A stretch of DNA of 64,000 bases from Methylocystis sp. MJC1. Its GTDB lineage: Bacteria; Pseudomonadota; Alphaproteobacteria; Rhizobiales; Beijerinckiaceae. The position numbers and the translations under genes are program-made. Below the pieces are notes generated by a model that did not search any database, was not told where the DNA came from, and saw only the letters and a program-made list of their open reading frames with translations. Each line of letters begins with the position of its first letter. Within the stretch, counting starts at the first letter, position 1. This document shows positions 16,594 to 25,370 of the stretch, piece after piece. The DNA is taken from assembly GCF_026427715.1 (NCBI RefSeq), contig NZ_CP107558.1:213501-277500 (forward strand). The letters run 5' to 3'.

Positions 16594-17349
16594 GTGGACG
16601 TGACAATACACACAGGAGATATTGCACTTGAATTCGCTGAATCCCGCAAGGCTCGCGTGAATCGACGGAATTCACGAGCGACTCTCGCCGAGCCGCCGGC
16701 GCTTCGGGATTTGCCGCTCTTTGCTTCCGTCGACAGCGAAACCCTCGCGCGTCTAGCGCTCGAGGCCAAGGTTGAGACCTTCGACGAAGGGGCCGCCATC
16801 TTCCGCCAAGGCGATCTCGTGAATGCGGTCGTCATCGTTCTGCACGGTTATGTCAAAGTATTGCGCATTGCTTCTTCCGGCGACGAGACGCTTGTCGGAA
16901 TCTGCTCGGATGGCGAGACTGTGGGCGAACCGCCTTCGGGCGCGAATGAAACTTACCGCGTCTCGGCGGAAGCCATTGGTCCGACCTCGGTCCTCAAATT
17001 TCCTGCAGCGCGTTTCTCACGGCTGATGAAAGAATCGCCGTCTCTTTGCGCGGCTGTCGTGCAGGACGCCAAGGACAAGATCGTGGCGCTTGTCACGGAG
17101 ATCGAAGCGCTCAAGGCTCAGAACGCCGATCAGCGGCTTGCAAGCTTCATCCTTTCACTCTGTCCGCCGGGCGAGGAACAGTGCCGCTTCCGCTTGCCCT
17201 ATGACAAAAGGCTCATCGCTGCGCGGTTGGGCGTGAAGCAGGAAACGCTTTCGCGCGCCTTCGCCAAATTGCGCGAACATGGCGTGCGCACGGAGACGCG
17301 CGACGTGCTGGTCGAAAGCGTCTCGCGCCTTGCCGAGCAATGCGACTAG
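16594..17349 (+). CDS. Crp/Fnr family transcription regulator
   Basis: A 251-residue regulator: a cyclic-nucleotide-type beta-roll sensor (about 40-150, LFASVDSETLARLA to VLKFPAARFSRLM), a dimerisation helix and a C-terminal winged HTH with RLIAARLGVKQETLSRAFAKLREHGV near 205. The recognition helix carries ExxSR (ETLSR), the residues that read TTGA half-sites in Fnr-type proteins. The N-terminus has no cysteine cluster, so it is not an Fe-S oxygen sensor of the Fnr kind; it is closer to FixK/Dnr types. The start is GTG at 16594 after GGGGAGAC. The gene stands alone; the signal is unknown. An Fnr-type palindrome occurs upstream of the hemerythrin gene in this window. Confidence 0.85.
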   Translation: MDVTIHTGDIALEFAESRKARVNRRNSRATLAEPPALRDLPLFASVDSETLARLALEAKVETFDEGAAIFRQGDLVNAVVIVLHGYVKVLRIASSGDETLVGICSDGETVGEPPSGANETYRVSAEAIGPTSVLKFPAARFSRLMKESPSLCAAVVQDAKDKIVALVTEIEALKAQNADQRLASFILSLCPPGEEQCRFRLPYDKRLIAARLGVKQETLSRAFAKLREHGVRTETRDVLVESVSRLAEQCD

Positions 17350-17466
17350 CTGGTCTTTCTGTCGCAGCTTCTTTCTGAGCGAGGCGAGCGCGTCTTATGG
17401 CGCTTGTCCTTGACCTTTGCGGAGTTCGCTACGAATACTTCTTCCGCCGAGACTGGGAGAAGCAGC

Positions 17467-17838
17467 GTGCCGATCAATGATGTAACAATTTTCGTCTGCG
17501 CGTCTTGCCGCGATAGCAACGATCCCGAGCGACGTCCCGGCGCGGCTTTCATCGACGCCTTGCGGTCCCGGCTGGCTGAGCGCGCGCTCCATTTCCGCGT
17601 GGAGCCGGTCGAATGTCTCGCGGTCTGCAAGCGGCCGGCGACAATCGCTCTGGCCAGCGCAAACAAGTGGACCTATGTGATTGGCGACCTCGATGCTGCG
17701 AGCAGCATCGACGAGGCTATCGACTCCGCGGCGCGTTTCGCCGAAAGCGAGAATGGCATCGTCGCCTGGAAGGACCGGCCCGCCTGCTTCAAGAAGGGCG
17801 TCATCTCGCGCACGCCGCCGCTTTCCAACGCCGAGTAA
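17467..17838 (+). CDS. DUF1636 predicted metal-binding protein
   Basis: A 123-residue protein from GTG at 17467, chosen because GGGAGAAG lies just before it; a TTG 63 bases upstream is the only alternative and would add an unconserved tail. It begins with VTIFVCASCRDSND and has VEPVECLAVCKRPATIALAS, giving the CxxC and CxxxC pairs of DUF1636, a thioredoxin-like [2Fe-2S] ferredoxin-related family, sometimes linked to cobalamin genes. None of those genes is near. Function unknown. Confidence 0.8.
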   Translation: MPINDVTIFVCASCRDSNDPERRPGAAFIDALRSRLAERALHFRVEPVECLAVCKRPATIALASANKWTYVIGDLDAASSIDEAIDSAARFAESENGIVAWKDRPACFKKGVISRTPPLSNAE

Positions 17839-17901
17839 TGCTTCGAAGAAGCTGCGCTGAGCGCTGAGGAGGCCGTGAGGCGATCGGTAAAATCGCCGCC
17901 C

Positions 17902-17984
17902 CGTCATTGCGAGGAGCGTCAACGACGAAGCAATCCAGAGTCGCGATTGCTGCTCTGGATTGCTTCGCTTCGCTCGCAATGATG
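17902..17984. repeat. Short palindromic repeat, family A, copy 1
   Basis: An imperfect inverted repeat starting CGTCATTGCGAGGAGC and containing GAAGCAATCCAGAG, then its reverse CTGGATTGCTTCG and CTCGCAATGATG. Related copies lie at 28966, 45592 and 49476. It contains no open frame of its own. Confidence 0.85.
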
Positions 17985-17988
17985 CGTA

Positions 17989-18525
17989 TTACTTCTTTTC
18001 CGCCTTCGCGCGCTCGATCCCCGCGCTGATCAGCGCGCGGGCCTCCGCGGCGTCTCCCCAGCCGGCGACCTTGGCCCATTTGCCGGGCTCGAGATCCTTA
18101 TAGTGCACGAAGAAGTGCTCGATGCGCCGCCAGGTCATCTCCTGGAGGTCGGTGTAGTTGTGCACGTCGACGTAACGCTGGGTGAGGCGCGGCGACGGCA
18201 CCGCGACGATCTTCTCGTCGCCGCCGGCTTCGTCGGTCATGCGCAACACGCCGATCGGACGCACGGAAATAACCGCGCCCGGCGCGACGGGACGCGTATT
18301 GGCGACAAGCACATCGCAGGGGTCGCCGTCATCGGAGAGCGTATGGGGGATGAAGCCATAGTTCCCCGGATAGCGCATGGCCGTATAGAGGAAGCGGTCG
18401 ACGAAGAGCGTGCCCGACGCCTTGTCCAGCTCATATTTGATCGGCTCGCCGCCGAGCGGCACTTCGACCACGACATTGACTTCATGCGGGGGGTTCGCGC
18501 CGATCGGAATGGCGTCGAGACGCAT
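17989..18525 (-). CDS. ppa: Inorganic pyrophosphatase (family I)
   Basis: A 178-residue soluble pyrophosphatase that hydrolyses PPi in the cytoplasm and pulls biosynthetic reactions forward. Diagnostic parts are [19 protein letters not shown] near residue 21, [11 protein letters not shown] near 55, the metal-binding DGDPCDVLV (DxDPxD, about 66-74) and [11 protein letters not shown]. Length and motif order are normal for the family. A family A repeat follows just after the stop. Confidence 0.96.
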   Translation of the reverse strand: MRLDAIPIGANPPHEVNVVVEVPLGGEPIKYELDKASGTLFVDRFLYTAMRYPGNYGFIPHTLSDDGDPCDVLVANTRPVAPGAVISVRPIGVLRMTDEAGGDEKIVAVPSPRLTQRYVDVHNYTDLQEMTWRRIEHFFVHYKDLEPGKWAKVAGWGDAAEARALISAGIERAKAEKK

Positions 18526-18651
18526 ACTTCTAGCTCCGGTTTTAGAGAATTCCGCTTTGCGCGCATATAGGCGCCCGAGCGATCATGGGAGATGAATCGC
18601 GGCTGGACCTAGCATTAATCCGAGGCGGACTCTAGGGCGCCACGCGCCAGG

Positions 18652-19539
18652 CTAGCGCTTTTCGTCCGGCGCGGCGGCGATCGCGGTGGCGGCGCTCTCC
18701 GCGGCGGCCTGCATCTCCTCCTGGGCGAGCGGCCCGACAAGGACGAAGGCGAAGCCCCCGGCGCGCCATTCGATCGCCGTGACCCCCTGCGCCGCGCGTG
18801 GCGCGAGCGGGGCGCCCGCCGCCTCGGCGCGCTCGAAATAGAGCCCGAGGCGGGCGCCGTCGGCGCGCTCATAGATCAGCAGGCCCGCGGGCGCGGCCAC
18901 GCCCGGCGTGACGCGCCCGCCGATGAGGCGCAGGCCGAGCCCGGCGAGATTGGGCGGCCGGGAAAAGCCGACGCGCTCGGCCAGCCAGGCGACAAGCTCG
19001 CCTTTCCGGGAAACCTCGATCTCGACCGGGCGGGCGTCCGAGGCATAGGTCGCGTACGTCAGGCTGGCGCGACCGGCGTAGCTCTGCGTGAGAACAGCCG
19101 AAACCGGCGGACGCGGCGCCTCGTTGCGCCCGGCGAAGACGAGCGCGGCGAGGCCGGCCACCGCGGCGCCGGCGAGCAGGGTCAAAACAGTGGAGAGCGC
19201 CGCCTGCCGTCGGCGGCTGGCGCGGATTTCATCGAGCCGCTGGGAGGGGCGCGAGGCGCCCGGCCGTCCCCAATGGATGGCGCCCGTCTCGATCGGCCCT
19301 TGCTGGGGCGCGTTGGTGCGGGTCGCGGCGTCTTTTAGCGAGAGCGGCAGCATCTCCAGCGCCGCCGGCTCGAAGGCCGCGCGCAGTGCCGCGTTCTGGC
19401 GTCGCCACCCCTCGACAAGGGCGGCGTCCGCGGGATGCGTGAGGAGGTGGTCCTCGACCTTGCGACGGCGCTCGGCGTCGAGCTCGCCGTCGACCAAAGC
19501 GTGGAGGTCAGCCTCGCCAATGATGCTGGAAGCGGGCAA
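18652..19539 (-). CDS. Membrane anti-sigma factor
   Basis: A 295-residue protein with an N-terminal anti-sigma helical domain (ADLHALVDGELDAERRRKVE at 10-29, then EDHLLTHPADAALVEGW), one membrane helix near 114-137 (TVLTLLAGAAVAGLAALVFA) and a periplasmic C-terminal domain of about 155 residues. The ZAS zinc motif HxxxCxxC is absent: no cysteine is found in the N-terminal domain. It starts 7 bases after the stop of the ECF sigma gene on the same strand, so the two are one operon, and it should hold that sigma factor at the membrane. The inducing signal is unknown. Confidence 0.8.
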   Translation of the reverse strand: MPASSIIGEADLHALVDGELDAERRRKVEDHLLTHPADAALVEGWRRQNAALRAAFEPAALEMLPLSLKDAATRTNAPQQGPIETGAIHWGRPGASRPSQRLDEIRASRRRQAALSTVLTLLAGAAVAGLAALVFAGRNEAPRPPVSAVLTQSYAGRASLTYATYASDARPVEIEVSRKGELVAWLAERVGFSRPPNLAGLGLRLIGGRVTPGVAAPAGLLIYERADGARLGLYFERAEAAGAPLAPRAAQGVTAIEWRAGGFAFVLVGPLAQEEMQAAAESAATAIAAAPDEKR

Positions 19540-19546
19540 GAGGCGC

Positions 19547-20080
19547 CTATTTCACGATGCGCAGATGGGAGGCGGCGCGGCGCGCGCCGCTCTCGGCGTC
19601 CGCCGGCGGCAGGCCCACGACGCCGAGCGCCGTCCGGGCGCGCATGAGCCCGGAGAGCAGCGCCGCCCGTTGAATGCCGAGAACGCGCGCGGCGGCCTCG
19701 TAACCCATCCCTTCGAGAGAGACGAGCAGCAGCGCAGCGCGATCGTCGAGGGAAAGCTCTGCGAGCCCGTGGACGATCGGCGGATGGCGCGGGGTCGGAC
19801 GCGACGCCTCGGTCAGACGTTTGGCGGCGGAAGCGGTGAGCGCGGCATAGGCTTCGAGCCGCGCCTCCTGGAGATCGGCGGGGCGCAGTTCCCTGGCGCG
19901 GATGCGCGCGCCGACGTTTTGCAGGGCGCTTTGCACGAGCTCGTCGGAAAGCGTATGGCCGGCGCCGGCGCAAAGCGCCCGCGAATATCGGCGCAGGGCA
20001 GGCGCTATGCCTCCCAGCCTCTCCAGGATCTCGGCTTTCTTCCCCATCCGTGGTCCAGTGTTAGGCTTGACCAGCGCCAT
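19547..20080 (-). CDS. ECF-type sigma factor
   Basis: A 177-residue sigma-70 family protein. Region 4 is clear: LAELSLDDRAALLLVSLEGMGYEAAARVLG and then a second helix QRAALLSGLMRARTAL (about 110-150). Region 2 at the N-terminus (RYSRALCAGAGHTLSDELVQSAL) is poorly conserved. A Met at residue 12 (MGKKAE) is a possible later start. It is cotranscribed with the downstream anti-sigma gene, which supports the call. Regulon unknown. Confidence 0.75.
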   Translation of the reverse strand: MALVKPNTGPRMGKKAEILERLGGIAPALRRYSRALCAGAGHTLSDELVQSALQNVGARIRARELRPADLQEARLEAYAALTASAAKRLTEASRPTPRHPPIVHGLAELSLDDRAALLLVSLEGMGYEAAARVLGIQRAALLSGLMRARTALGVVGLPPADAESGARRAASHLRIVK

Positions 20081-20245
20081 TAGTGGCGTTTCCTATGGGA
20101 TGATAGGTCAACGCGCTACAAATGGCTATGGGCGCATTATAGCATTTTTGCGGACCGAACGGCTGTCGCGCTCAGGGTTTCCTTTGTGGAAAATCCACGC
20201 TAAAGGGCGGCTTCACACTATTTGCACCTGAAATGGACGCCCCCG

Positions 20246-21103
20246 ATGACCGACCAAGCCGCGCCCGCCCCTTTCGCTGGAATTCTCGCCGGAAAGAAAG
20301 GCCTTATCCTGGGCGTCGCCAATAATCGCTCGATCGCCTGGGGCATCGCCAAGGCCTGCGCGCAGGCCGGCGCCGAGCTCGCGCTGACCTTTCAGGTGGA
20401 AGCGTTGGAGAAGCGCGTGCGTCCGCTCGCCGCCGAGCTTGGCGCGCATGTCGTCGGACGCTGCGACGTCTCCGAGCCCGAGACCATCGACGCGATCTTC
20501 GCCGAGGTCGAGAAGCTGTGGGGCAAGATCGATTTCGTCGTCCACTGCCTCGCCTATTCCGACAAGGACCAGCTCGACGGCCGCTATGTCGACACCACGC
20601 TCGACAACTTCCTGATGTCGATGAACATCTCCTGCTACAGCTTCACGGCCATCGCCCAGCGCGCCGAAAAGCTGATGCCGGAAGGCGGCTCGCTGCTCAC
20701 GCTTTCCTATTACGGCGCCGAGAAATGGATGCCGCATTACAATGTGATGGGCGTCGCCAAGGCGGGGCTGGAAGCGTCGGTGCGCTATCTCGCCGCCGAT
20801 CTCGGCGCCAAGAACATCCGCGTCAACGCCATCTCCGCCGGCCCGATCAAGACCATGGCGGCCTCGGGCATCGGCGACTTCCGCTACATTCTGCGCTGGA
20901 ACGAATATAACTCGCCGCTGCGCCGCGTCGTGACGATCGAGGAAGTCGGCGAGAGCGCGGTTTATCTGCTGTCGCCGATGTCGCGTGGCGTCTCCGGTGA
21001 AATCCTGCATGTCGACGCTGGCTATCATGTCGTAGGCATGATGAATCCCGCTGCCGCGCCGAAGATGGCGGATTTGTTGGCGCTGCTGCCGCAGGAGAAA
21101 TGA
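20246..21103 (+). CDS. fabI: Enoyl-[acyl-carrier-protein] reductase (NADH) FabI
   Basis: A 285-residue short-chain dehydrogenase-type enoyl-ACP reductase that performs the last step of each fatty acid elongation cycle. The cofactor loop reads GLILGVANNRSIAWGIAK near residue 20, the substrate side HCLAYSD, and the active site SYYGAEKWMPHYNVMGVAKA gives the two Tyr and the Lys of FabI. The ATG at 20246 is preferred; a TTG 24 bases earlier is in frame. It converges with the porin gene, with a perfect palindrome between them. Confidence 0.95.
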   Translation: MTDQAAPAPFAGILAGKKGLILGVANNRSIAWGIAKACAQAGAELALTFQVEALEKRVRPLAAELGAHVVGRCDVSEPETIDAIFAEVEKLWGKIDFVVHCLAYSDKDQLDGRYVDTTLDNFLMSMNISCYSFTAIAQRAEKLMPEGGSLLTLSYYGAEKWMPHYNVMGVAKAGLEASVRYLAADLGAKNIRVNAISAGPIKTMAASGIGDFRYILRWNEYNSPLRRVVTIEEVGESAVYLLSPMSRGVSGEILHVDAGYHVVGMMNPAAAPKMADLLALLPQEK

Positions 21104-21119
21104 GGCGGCGCGCCGCCTC
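21102..21119. terminator. GC-rich palindrome between convergent fabI and porin genes
   Basis: GAGGCGGCG followed directly by CGCCGCCTC, an 18-base perfect palindrome spanning the fabI stop and the last bases before the porin stop. There is no T tract on either strand, so any terminator action is a guess. Confidence 0.4.
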
Positions 21120-22568
21120 TCAGAATTTCAGAATGGTGCGCGCGCCCATCACAAGCGCATTATGGATCGGCGTGAGCCCCGTGATGTCGCGCGGATTGGG
21201 CACGTGCCCTCCCGGATTCCAAATATATTGGATGTCCGGCTGTATCGACCATTTCTCCTGCAGCGCCCATTGATAGGTCGCTTCGAGCGTCGCTTCGAAG
21301 CGACGCGTCGGCGCGCGCGTTCCATTGTAGAAGTTTGCATCCCTGTCGTAGGCGATGGCGTTCGGTGAGACGCGGGTGAAGGCGAGCGCCAGGCCGGCGG
21401 TATCCTCTGGACGAGACGCAAAAGCCCCTTTGATCGTTAGACCGCCGTCCAAATAAAGATCGAGCGGATTTCGGTTGCTCGGCGCAAACATGGTGCGCGC
21501 AAATATGTTCAAGCCGCAGTTCTTGCAGGCGGCGAAGCGCCAAAGGCGCTGATCGACGACGGCGTAAACCCCGTAATCGCCATGATGCCGCATCGGCGGC
21601 GCGCCGGAGTAAGCTTGCGGCGCGCCGTTCCAATCGAGTCGTTCGTTGGAAAATGCGCCCGCATGCGCCCAGGCGCCGACCTTGATCCGCCCGGGCAGAG
21701 GTCCCGAACCCGGCTCTGCCCAGACGCGCGCGCCCGTTCCCTCTTGTAACGGCTGTTCTATTTCAGCGCCGTCCTCGCCATGGGCGTATCCAATCTCCGT
21801 CATGAACAGCGGCGGGTCCCGCAGCCGAAACGCGAGACCATGCGGATCGCGATAGACCGGGTTGCCGAGGCCCGGCCCGGCGGGATCGCCGTTGAAGACG
21901 GCGGCGAGCAGGGTGAGCGTTTCAAAAGGCTTGAGGAGCAGACGCGCGCCAGGCGTCGCCTCCGGATAGGAGGGGCCACCGCTGGGAAGATCTTGCGAGA
22001 GCAAAGCGGGCCAGCCGAATGTATTGTTCACGAACAGGCTGGCGTTCTCGCTGACAAGGAATTCCTGGGCGGCCGAAAACTGTCCCACACGCAGATTTGC
22101 GTTCTTGCCGAGCCGTTGCTCGATCCAGAGGTTGAAAAGCCGGAACGACGACGGCGCCTCCATCGCGCTGACCGTCATCAGATTGCCGAGGTTCGTCGCA
22201 CCATATTGGGAGCCGTGAACGGCGTGAATGCTGGCGTGAACAACCGCGCCTTTCAGGCTCAGGAGCTTCTCGAGATCGCCGTCGATGATCGTGCCCTGGC
22301 GCGCGTCATAGCCCGGCCCTTTCCTTATGCCGCCGACAGGGTTCGAAAAACCGTCCCCATAATAGGTGAAGATGAAGGTCAAACCGGCGTCGGCCAGCAT
22401 TTGCCGCAGCGAGACGGGCGTATCTGCGTGCTTATCGACCTTGGCGACAGCAACCGCATGGCGGCGGTCTTTCGGCGACGGCGGCGCGGCGTTGTCGCCC
22501 GCCGTAGCCAGGATCGGGTAAAACAGGAGAGCGGCGAAAGCGATCCAAATCTGCCGGGCGGCGCGCAT
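21120..22568 (-). CDS. OprB-family carbohydrate-selective porin
   Basis: A 482-residue outer membrane protein with signal peptide (FAALLFYPILATAG, about 9-24). The mature protein has the OprB layout: an N-terminal segment LRQMLADAGLTFIFTYYGDGFSNPVGG split here as LRQMLADAG and FTYYGDGFSNPVGG near 55-80, RVGQFSAAQEFLVSENASLFVNN near 160, and many amphipathic strands ending with a terminal Phe (GARTILKF). OprB proteins pass sugars or other small solutes. Substrate is unknown and no sugar uptake genes adjoin it. Confidence 0.85.
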   Translation of the reverse strand: MRAARQIWIAFAALLFYPILATAGDNAAPPSPKDRRHAVAVAKVDKHADTPVSLRQMLADAGLTFIFTYYGDGFSNPVGGIRKGPGYDARQGTIIDGDLEKLLSLKGAVVHASIHAVHGSQYGATNLGNLMTVSAMEAPSSFRLFNLWIEQRLGKNANLRVGQFSAAQEFLVSENASLFVNNTFGWPALLSQDLPSGGPSYPEATPGARLLLKPFETLTLLAAVFNGDPAGPGLGNPVYRDPHGLAFRLRDPPLFMTEIGYAHGEDGAEIEQPLQEGTGARVWAEPGSGPLPGRIKVGAWAHAGAFSNERLDWNGAPQAYSGAPPMRHHGDYGVYAVVDQRLWRFAACKNCGLNIFARTMFAPSNRNPLDLYLDGGLTIKGAFASRPEDTAGLALAFTRVSPNAIAYDRDANFYNGTRAPTRRFEATLEATYQWALQEKWSIQPDIQYIWNPGGHVPNPRDITGLTPIHNALVMGARTILKF

Positions 22569-22598
22569 CTTTCACCCCAACAGCCGGTCGGCCGGGCG

Positions 22599-23882
22599 TT
22601 ATATTCCCTCCGGCCGCCCCACCATCGCCACCAGCAGCCCGCCGTCGCCAAAGAGCTGCTTCGCCGCGCGCTTGCACTCCTCCATCCCTACGGCGGCGAT
22701 CTTGCCATTGCGCTCGTCGAGATAGCTCGGCTCGAAACCGTCCATCTGCAGATGCACGAGCTGGCTTGCGATCTTCGTCGAGGTGTCGAAGCGTAGCGCA
22801 TAGGAGCCGATGAGGTATTTCTTCGCCTTGTCGAGCTCTTCCTCGGTCGGGCCCTCTTCCGCGAAACGGCGCACCTCCTCCTCGATGATCCGCAAAGCTT
22901 CGCCGGCGCGCTCGTTCTTGGTGGCCGCGGCGCCGATCAACATGGGGCAGCGGTCATATTCGTTGAGCTGGGAATAGACGCTATAGGCCATGCCGCGCTT
23001 CTCGCGCACTTCGCGGAAGAGCCGCGCGGTGAACGAGCCGCCGCCGAGGATGTGGTTCGCGACCACCGCAGCGAAATAATCGGGATCGTGCTTCGAGACG
23101 CCCGGCCGGCCGAAGCGGATCGTGGTTTGGGGAATGTCGAGCGTCACGACATGGCGCGCGCCGACGCCGGCGAGCGTGATCGGCGCGACTTCCGAGAGAT
23201 CATTGTCGGTCGCCAGGGCGCCGAAGGTCGCGTCGAGATGCTCCGAGAGCGTCTGGGCGTCGATCGCGCCGACGACCGCGATCTTGAGATCCTTCTTCGC
23301 AAATAGCCTCTGCCGCAAGGCGAGAAGGTCCGGCCGCGACAGTGTTTCGATCGAGGAAAGCTCGCCGCGCGCCGGGCGGCCATAGGGATGCCCAGGAAAG
23401 GCCGCCTCGCGAAAGGCCTTGGCCGCCATAGAGTCCGGCTCATTGGCGTCGCGCTTCAACTCGGCGACAACCTGGCTTCGCACGCGCGCAACGTCGGCGT
23501 CGGCGAGATGCGCGTCGATGAGGGCCAGCTTGAAGAGCGCGAAAGCCTTGTCGGTATTCTTCGCGAGCGTCTGCAGATGGCCCGAGATCGAGTCGCGGTC
23601 AGCGCCGAAGCCCATGTGAATGGCGAGCTCGTCCACGGCGCGGTGGAAGCCGCGCGCGTCATAGGGGCCCGCGCCTTCGTCGAGCAGGCCCGAGAGCAAT
23701 GTCGCGAGACCCGGCTTGTCGGCGGGGTCCTGGGCGGCTCCGCCGCGCAGTGAAAATTCCAAGGCGACGAGCGGAACGGCGTAGCTTTCGACGAGCCAGG
23801 CGGTGACGCCGCCGGGCGTGACGATGCGCTGCACATGCTCGGCGCGCGAGGCCATGGAGACGGCGGGGGCGTGGGCGGTCAT
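22599..23882 (-). CDS. M16 peptidase-like protein lacking the zinc motif
   Basis: A 427-residue member of the insulinase/processing-peptidase fold. The position of the zinc motif HxxEH reads GLATLLSGLLDEG, so this subunit cannot bind zinc in the usual way. The C-terminal glycine-rich part is intact (NHILGGGSFTARLFREVREKRGMAYSVYS split here as NHILGGGSFTARLF and VREKRGMAYSVYS near 275-300). In this family active and inactive proteins form pairs, and the active partner is encoded just upstream on the same strand, 54 bases away. No signal peptide is evident. Likely role: substrate-binding half of a heterodimeric peptidase. Confidence 0.88.
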   Translation of the reverse strand: MTAHAPAVSMASRAEHVQRIVTPGGVTAWLVESYAVPLVALEFSLRGGAAQDPADKPGLATLLSGLLDEGAGPYDARGFHRAVDELAIHMGFGADRDSISGHLQTLAKNTDKAFALFKLALIDAHLADADVARVRSQVVAELKRDANEPDSMAAKAFREAAFPGHPYGRPARGELSSIETLSRPDLLALRQRLFAKKDLKIAVVGAIDAQTLSEHLDATFGALATDNDLSEVAPITLAGVGARHVVTLDIPQTTIRFGRPGVSKHDPDYFAAVVANHILGGGSFTARLFREVREKRGMAYSVYSQLNEYDRCPMLIGAAATKNERAGEALRIIEEEVRRFAEEGPTEEELDKAKKYLIGSYALRFDTSTKIASQLVHLQMDGFEPSYLDERNGKIAAVGMEECKRAAKQLFGDGGLLVAMVGRPEGI

Positions 23883-23906
23883 GCGGAATCCTAAGATAAA
23901 GAGAAC

Positions 23907-23927
23907 GGCCGGCGCCGGGCGCCGGCC
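23907..23927 (-). terminator. Strong hairpin between the two M16 genes
   Basis: GGCCGGCGC and GCGCCGGCC pair around CGG, followed on the minus strand by GTTCTCTTTATC. It could attenuate transcription into the second M16 gene or protect the upstream message. Confidence 0.45.
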
Positions 23928-23936
23928 TGAATGGGC

Positions 23937-25286
23937 TCAGGCGGCAGCTTCGCCTTCTTCCGCCGGCAGCAGGAAGCCCGTGACGGCGCGGCGCTTGTCG
24001 AGCCATTTCTTCGCTGCGGCGGTGACGTCGGCGGCGGTGACAGCCTCCATGCGATCCGGCCAGGCGGCGACGTCCTCGATCGTCAGCCCGGTGGCCAGCG
24101 CCTCGCCATACCAGCGGGCGAGCGAGGCCTGGCTGTCCTGCGCATAGATGGCGTCCGCGATGAGCCGCGTCTTGGCGCGGCGCAGATGTGCTTCGTCGAT
24201 CGGCTTCTCGGTGAAGCGCTTGATCACCCGGTCGATCGCCTCGTCGAGCTCCTCGAGCGAAACGCCCGGCGCCGGCGTGGCGTAGACCCAAAGCCGCGTG
24301 TCGTCGACGGCCGAGCCGAGATAATAGGCGCCCGCACCGACCGCATATTTATCGTCGACGACGAGGGTCTCGTAGAGCGCGCTGGTGGCGCCGCCGCCGA
24401 GCATATGGGCGAGCGTCTCGATCGCCTCCGCTTCGCCGGGCCCGGCGGTCTTGTAGGAGGGCACGAGGAAGACGCGCTCATGCGTGGGCTGCTCGACCTT
24501 CTCGTCGGCGAGCGACACGAGACGGTGAGCGCGATGCGGCGGCTCCTTGGTGCGGTTGCGACGCGGCGGCTCGGCGCGGGCTGGAACCTTCCCGTAGGTT
24601 GCGGTTGCGAGCCGCGAGACCTCCTGCGCCTCTACGTCGCCTGCGACGATCAGGATGGCGTTCTCGGGCGTGTAGAAGCGGGTGTAATAGGCGAGCGCAT
24701 CCTCGCGGTTCAGGCTCTCGATCTCGTGATTCCAGCCGATGATCGGCGTGCCGTAGGGGTGATGTGCGTAAAGCGCCGCCTGCACGGCCTCGTCGAGCTG
24801 GGAGGAGGGGTCGTTGTCGGTGCGCATGCGGCGCTCTTCCAGCACGACGTCGCGCTCAGGCGTCACCACCTCGTCGGTCAGGACGAGATTGCACATGCGG
24901 TCCGCCTCGAAGGCCATCAGCGCACCGAGGTGCTCCTTGCCGATGCGCTGGAAATAAGCGGTGTAATCATAGCTGGTGAAGGCGTTCTCCTGGCCGCCGA
25001 GCTCGGCGACGAGATCGGAGAACTCGCCCTGCGGATGGTTCTTGGTGCCCTTGAACATCAGATGTTCGAGGAAATGGGCGATGCCGGATTTGCCGAGCGG
25101 ATCGTCGGCGGAGCCGTTCTTGTACCAGATCATGTGCGTCACGACGGGAGTGCGCACATCCGGAATGACGACGACCTCGAGACCATTATCGAGCTTGAAA
25201 TTCGAAATATTGGAGCCGGCATGCGCCGAGTCGCCGGCCGCGCCCGGGGTGAGCGATGCGGTCGACGACGCAGAGGAAGACGACAT
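23937..25286 (-). CDS. M16 family zinc peptidase, active subunit
   Basis: A 449-residue metallopeptidase with the inverted zinc motif HFLEH (His71, Glu74, His75) within SGIAHFLEHLMFKGT, and the downstream helix with the third ligand (VVLEERRMR near 150). The C-terminal half has the R/Y substrate stretch and the LGGGATSALYETLV segment near 295. The first 25 residues are Ser/Ala-rich and not conserved. Family members degrade peptides or process small precursors; the pair of an active and an inactive M16 downstream of lspA is a conserved arrangement in Rhizobiales. Confidence 0.92.
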   Translation of the reverse strand: MSSSSASSTASLTPGAAGDSAHAGSNISNFKLDNGLEVVVIPDVRTPVVTHMIWYKNGSADDPLGKSGIAHFLEHLMFKGTKNHPQGEFSDLVAELGGQENAFTSYDYTAYFQRIGKEHLGALMAFEADRMCNLVLTDEVVTPERDVVLEERRMRTDNDPSSQLDEAVQAALYAHHPYGTPIIGWNHEIESLNREDALAYYTRFYTPENAILIVAGDVEAQEVSRLATATYGKVPARAEPPRRNRTKEPPHRAHRLVSLADEKVEQPTHERVFLVPSYKTAGPGEAEAIETLAHMLGGGATSALYETLVVDDKYAVGAGAYYLGSAVDDTRLWVYATPAPGVSLEELDEAIDRVIKRFTEKPIDEAHLRRAKTRLIADAIYAQDSQASLARWYGEALATGLTIEDVAAWPDRMEAVTAADVTAAAKKWLDKRRAVTGFLLPAEEGEAAA

Positions 25287-25370
25287 CGAAGGGCCTTTCT
25301 GGCGGCGTGTGGCCGCCCGAAGCTGGAGAACATTCTCTCCTATATAGGCCCAAACGACCCTCGCCGGAAC

